NCBI GenBank assembly: GCA_022844585.1 | Contig: JALHLM010000070.1 | Coordinates: forward strand, 1 to 6,304 | Direction: 5' to 3' | DNA: 6,304 nucleotides | Origin: Pirellulales bacterium | GTDB taxonomy: Bacteria > Planctomycetota > Planctomycetia > Pirellulales > JALHLM01 | In this document: piece after piece, positions 6,056 through 6,304 of the stretch | Layout of the letters: the number at the start of each line of letters is the position of its first letter | Position numbering within the stretch: the first letter of the stretch is position 1 | Notes under the pieces: model-generated | The model's input: only the letters and a program-made list of their open reading frames with translations | Told to the model about the DNA's origin: nothing | Databases searched by the model: none | Program-made: the position numbers and the translations under genes

Positions 6056-6156
6056 CCAACGGGATTTCCCCGCCGGCCCAGCCAGCCAGTCTGGCAGCCC
6101 GCAGGCCTCTCGTCCGGCCCAAGCCACGTTCGCCCAGGCCCCAAGTGAACGCTTTC

Positions 6157-6186
6157 ATCCTATGCCCACACCGGCCAAATAGTCAA
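6157..6186 (-). promoter_or_regulatory. Sigma70-type promoter for the leader/small RNA
   Basis: Minus-strand TTGACT (6181-6186, 5/6) and TAGGAT (6157-6162, 4/6) are separated by 18 nt, in an AT-richer patch of GC-rich DNA. This is the best -35 match among the promoter candidates here. Predicted start of transcription is near 6150. Confidence 0.6.
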
Positions 6187-6236
6187 GAGAAATCAATCGG
6201 ACCGAATTCTCCACGAATCCTCCTTCCCTGGAGCCG

Positions 6237-6304
6237 GAAGCGTGAGCGCCCGGAGAGAACCGGAGCAGACGTCGATGCCAATTCCCTCCGGGCGCTCACG
6301 CTTC
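6237..6304. repeat. 19-bp perfect inverted repeat, REP-like hairpin
   Basis: Left arm 6237-6255 (GAAGCGTGAGCGCCCGGAG) and right arm 6286-6304 are exact reverse complements around a 30-nt loop. The right arm ends at the window edge, so it may be longer. No T tract follows on the minus side, which argues against a terminator in that direction; the plus side is cut off. It may be a dispersed intergenic (REP/MITE-like) element or the terminator of a plus-directed or convergent neighbour. Confidence 0.65.

Larger units (their letters stand above)
5870..6150 (-). ncRNA. Putative structured leader/attenuator or small RNA (about 280 nt)
   Basis: This segment runs from the predicted start of transcription (near 6150) to the T7 tract of the terminator. 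On the minus strand it contains several local hairpins. One is CGGG/CCCG with a GAAAT loop just before the Shine-Dalgarno. Another is the CTCGC-TTA-GCGAG hairpin that covers the stop codon of the 10-codon ORF. A third is an ACTCG/CGAGT hairpin near 5957-5972, and a GCCAG/CTGGC pairing lies near 6083-6095. It does not show the signatures I know for tmRNA, RNase P RNA or SRP RNA. It could be an sRNA, a riboswitch, or a leader-peptide attenuator for the glycosyltransferase. The boundaries are inferred from promoter and terminator, not measured. Confidence 0.45.

Noticed and set aside
6043..6056. Plus-strand CACCTCCTTTC resembling the 3' end of 16S rRNA
   Set aside because: There is no helix 45 or other 16S sequence before it; it is simply the complement of a strong Shine-Dalgarno on the minus strand.
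1..6304. CRISPR array, tRNA, transposon or phage genes
   Set aside because: I found no regularly spaced direct repeats, no cloverleaf-like sequence, and no transposase, integrase or phage proteins in the plausible frames.

Overview
The window looks like chromosomal DNA of a planctomycete, probably of the Pirellulales/Planctomycetales type. The evidence is high-GC coding sequence, a secreted HAF-repeat protein with a PEP-CTERM sorting tail, an adjacent protein with the LEPR-XLL-type N-terminal motif typical of planctomycete surface proteins, and a lysine/alanine-rich histone H1-like protein. No rRNA, tRNA, CRISPR array, transposase or phage gene is visible.

Layout. Bases 1-316 carry no convincing gene but hold a plausible promoter for a two-gene plus-strand unit. 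That unit is a HAF/PEP-CTERM protein (317-1492) coupled by an ATGA overlap to a 153-residue LEPR-XLL protein (1489-1950). The second protein looks like only the N-terminal piece of a larger subtilisin-type precursor. Everything further right reads on the minus strand: a possible tiny Cys-rich ORF (1947-2087), a strong hairpin terminator (about 2126-2178), a 49-residue histone H1-like gene (2215-2364), a gene-poor gap (2365-2816), a leaderless OmpA-like protein (2817-3806), and a GT-C membrane glycosyltransferase of the ArnT/PMT_2 type (3974-5740).

The most interesting stretch is 5741-6304, upstream of the glycosyltransferase. Read on the minus strand it holds, in order, a 19-bp inverted repeat, a good sigma70-type promoter, a hairpin-rich segment, an unusually strong Shine-Dalgarno in front of a 10-codon ORF, a textbook intrinsic terminator, a second promoter candidate, and then the RBS and start of the glycosyltransferase. 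This is either a stand-alone RNA of about 280 nt or a transcription-attenuation leader controlling the glycosyltransferase gene. Which of these is right cannot be settled from the sequence alone.

The minus-strand genes have separate signals and substantial gaps, so they are probably not one tight operon. The surface protein pair and the glycosyltransferase both point to cell-envelope functions, but no shared pathway is demonstrated.
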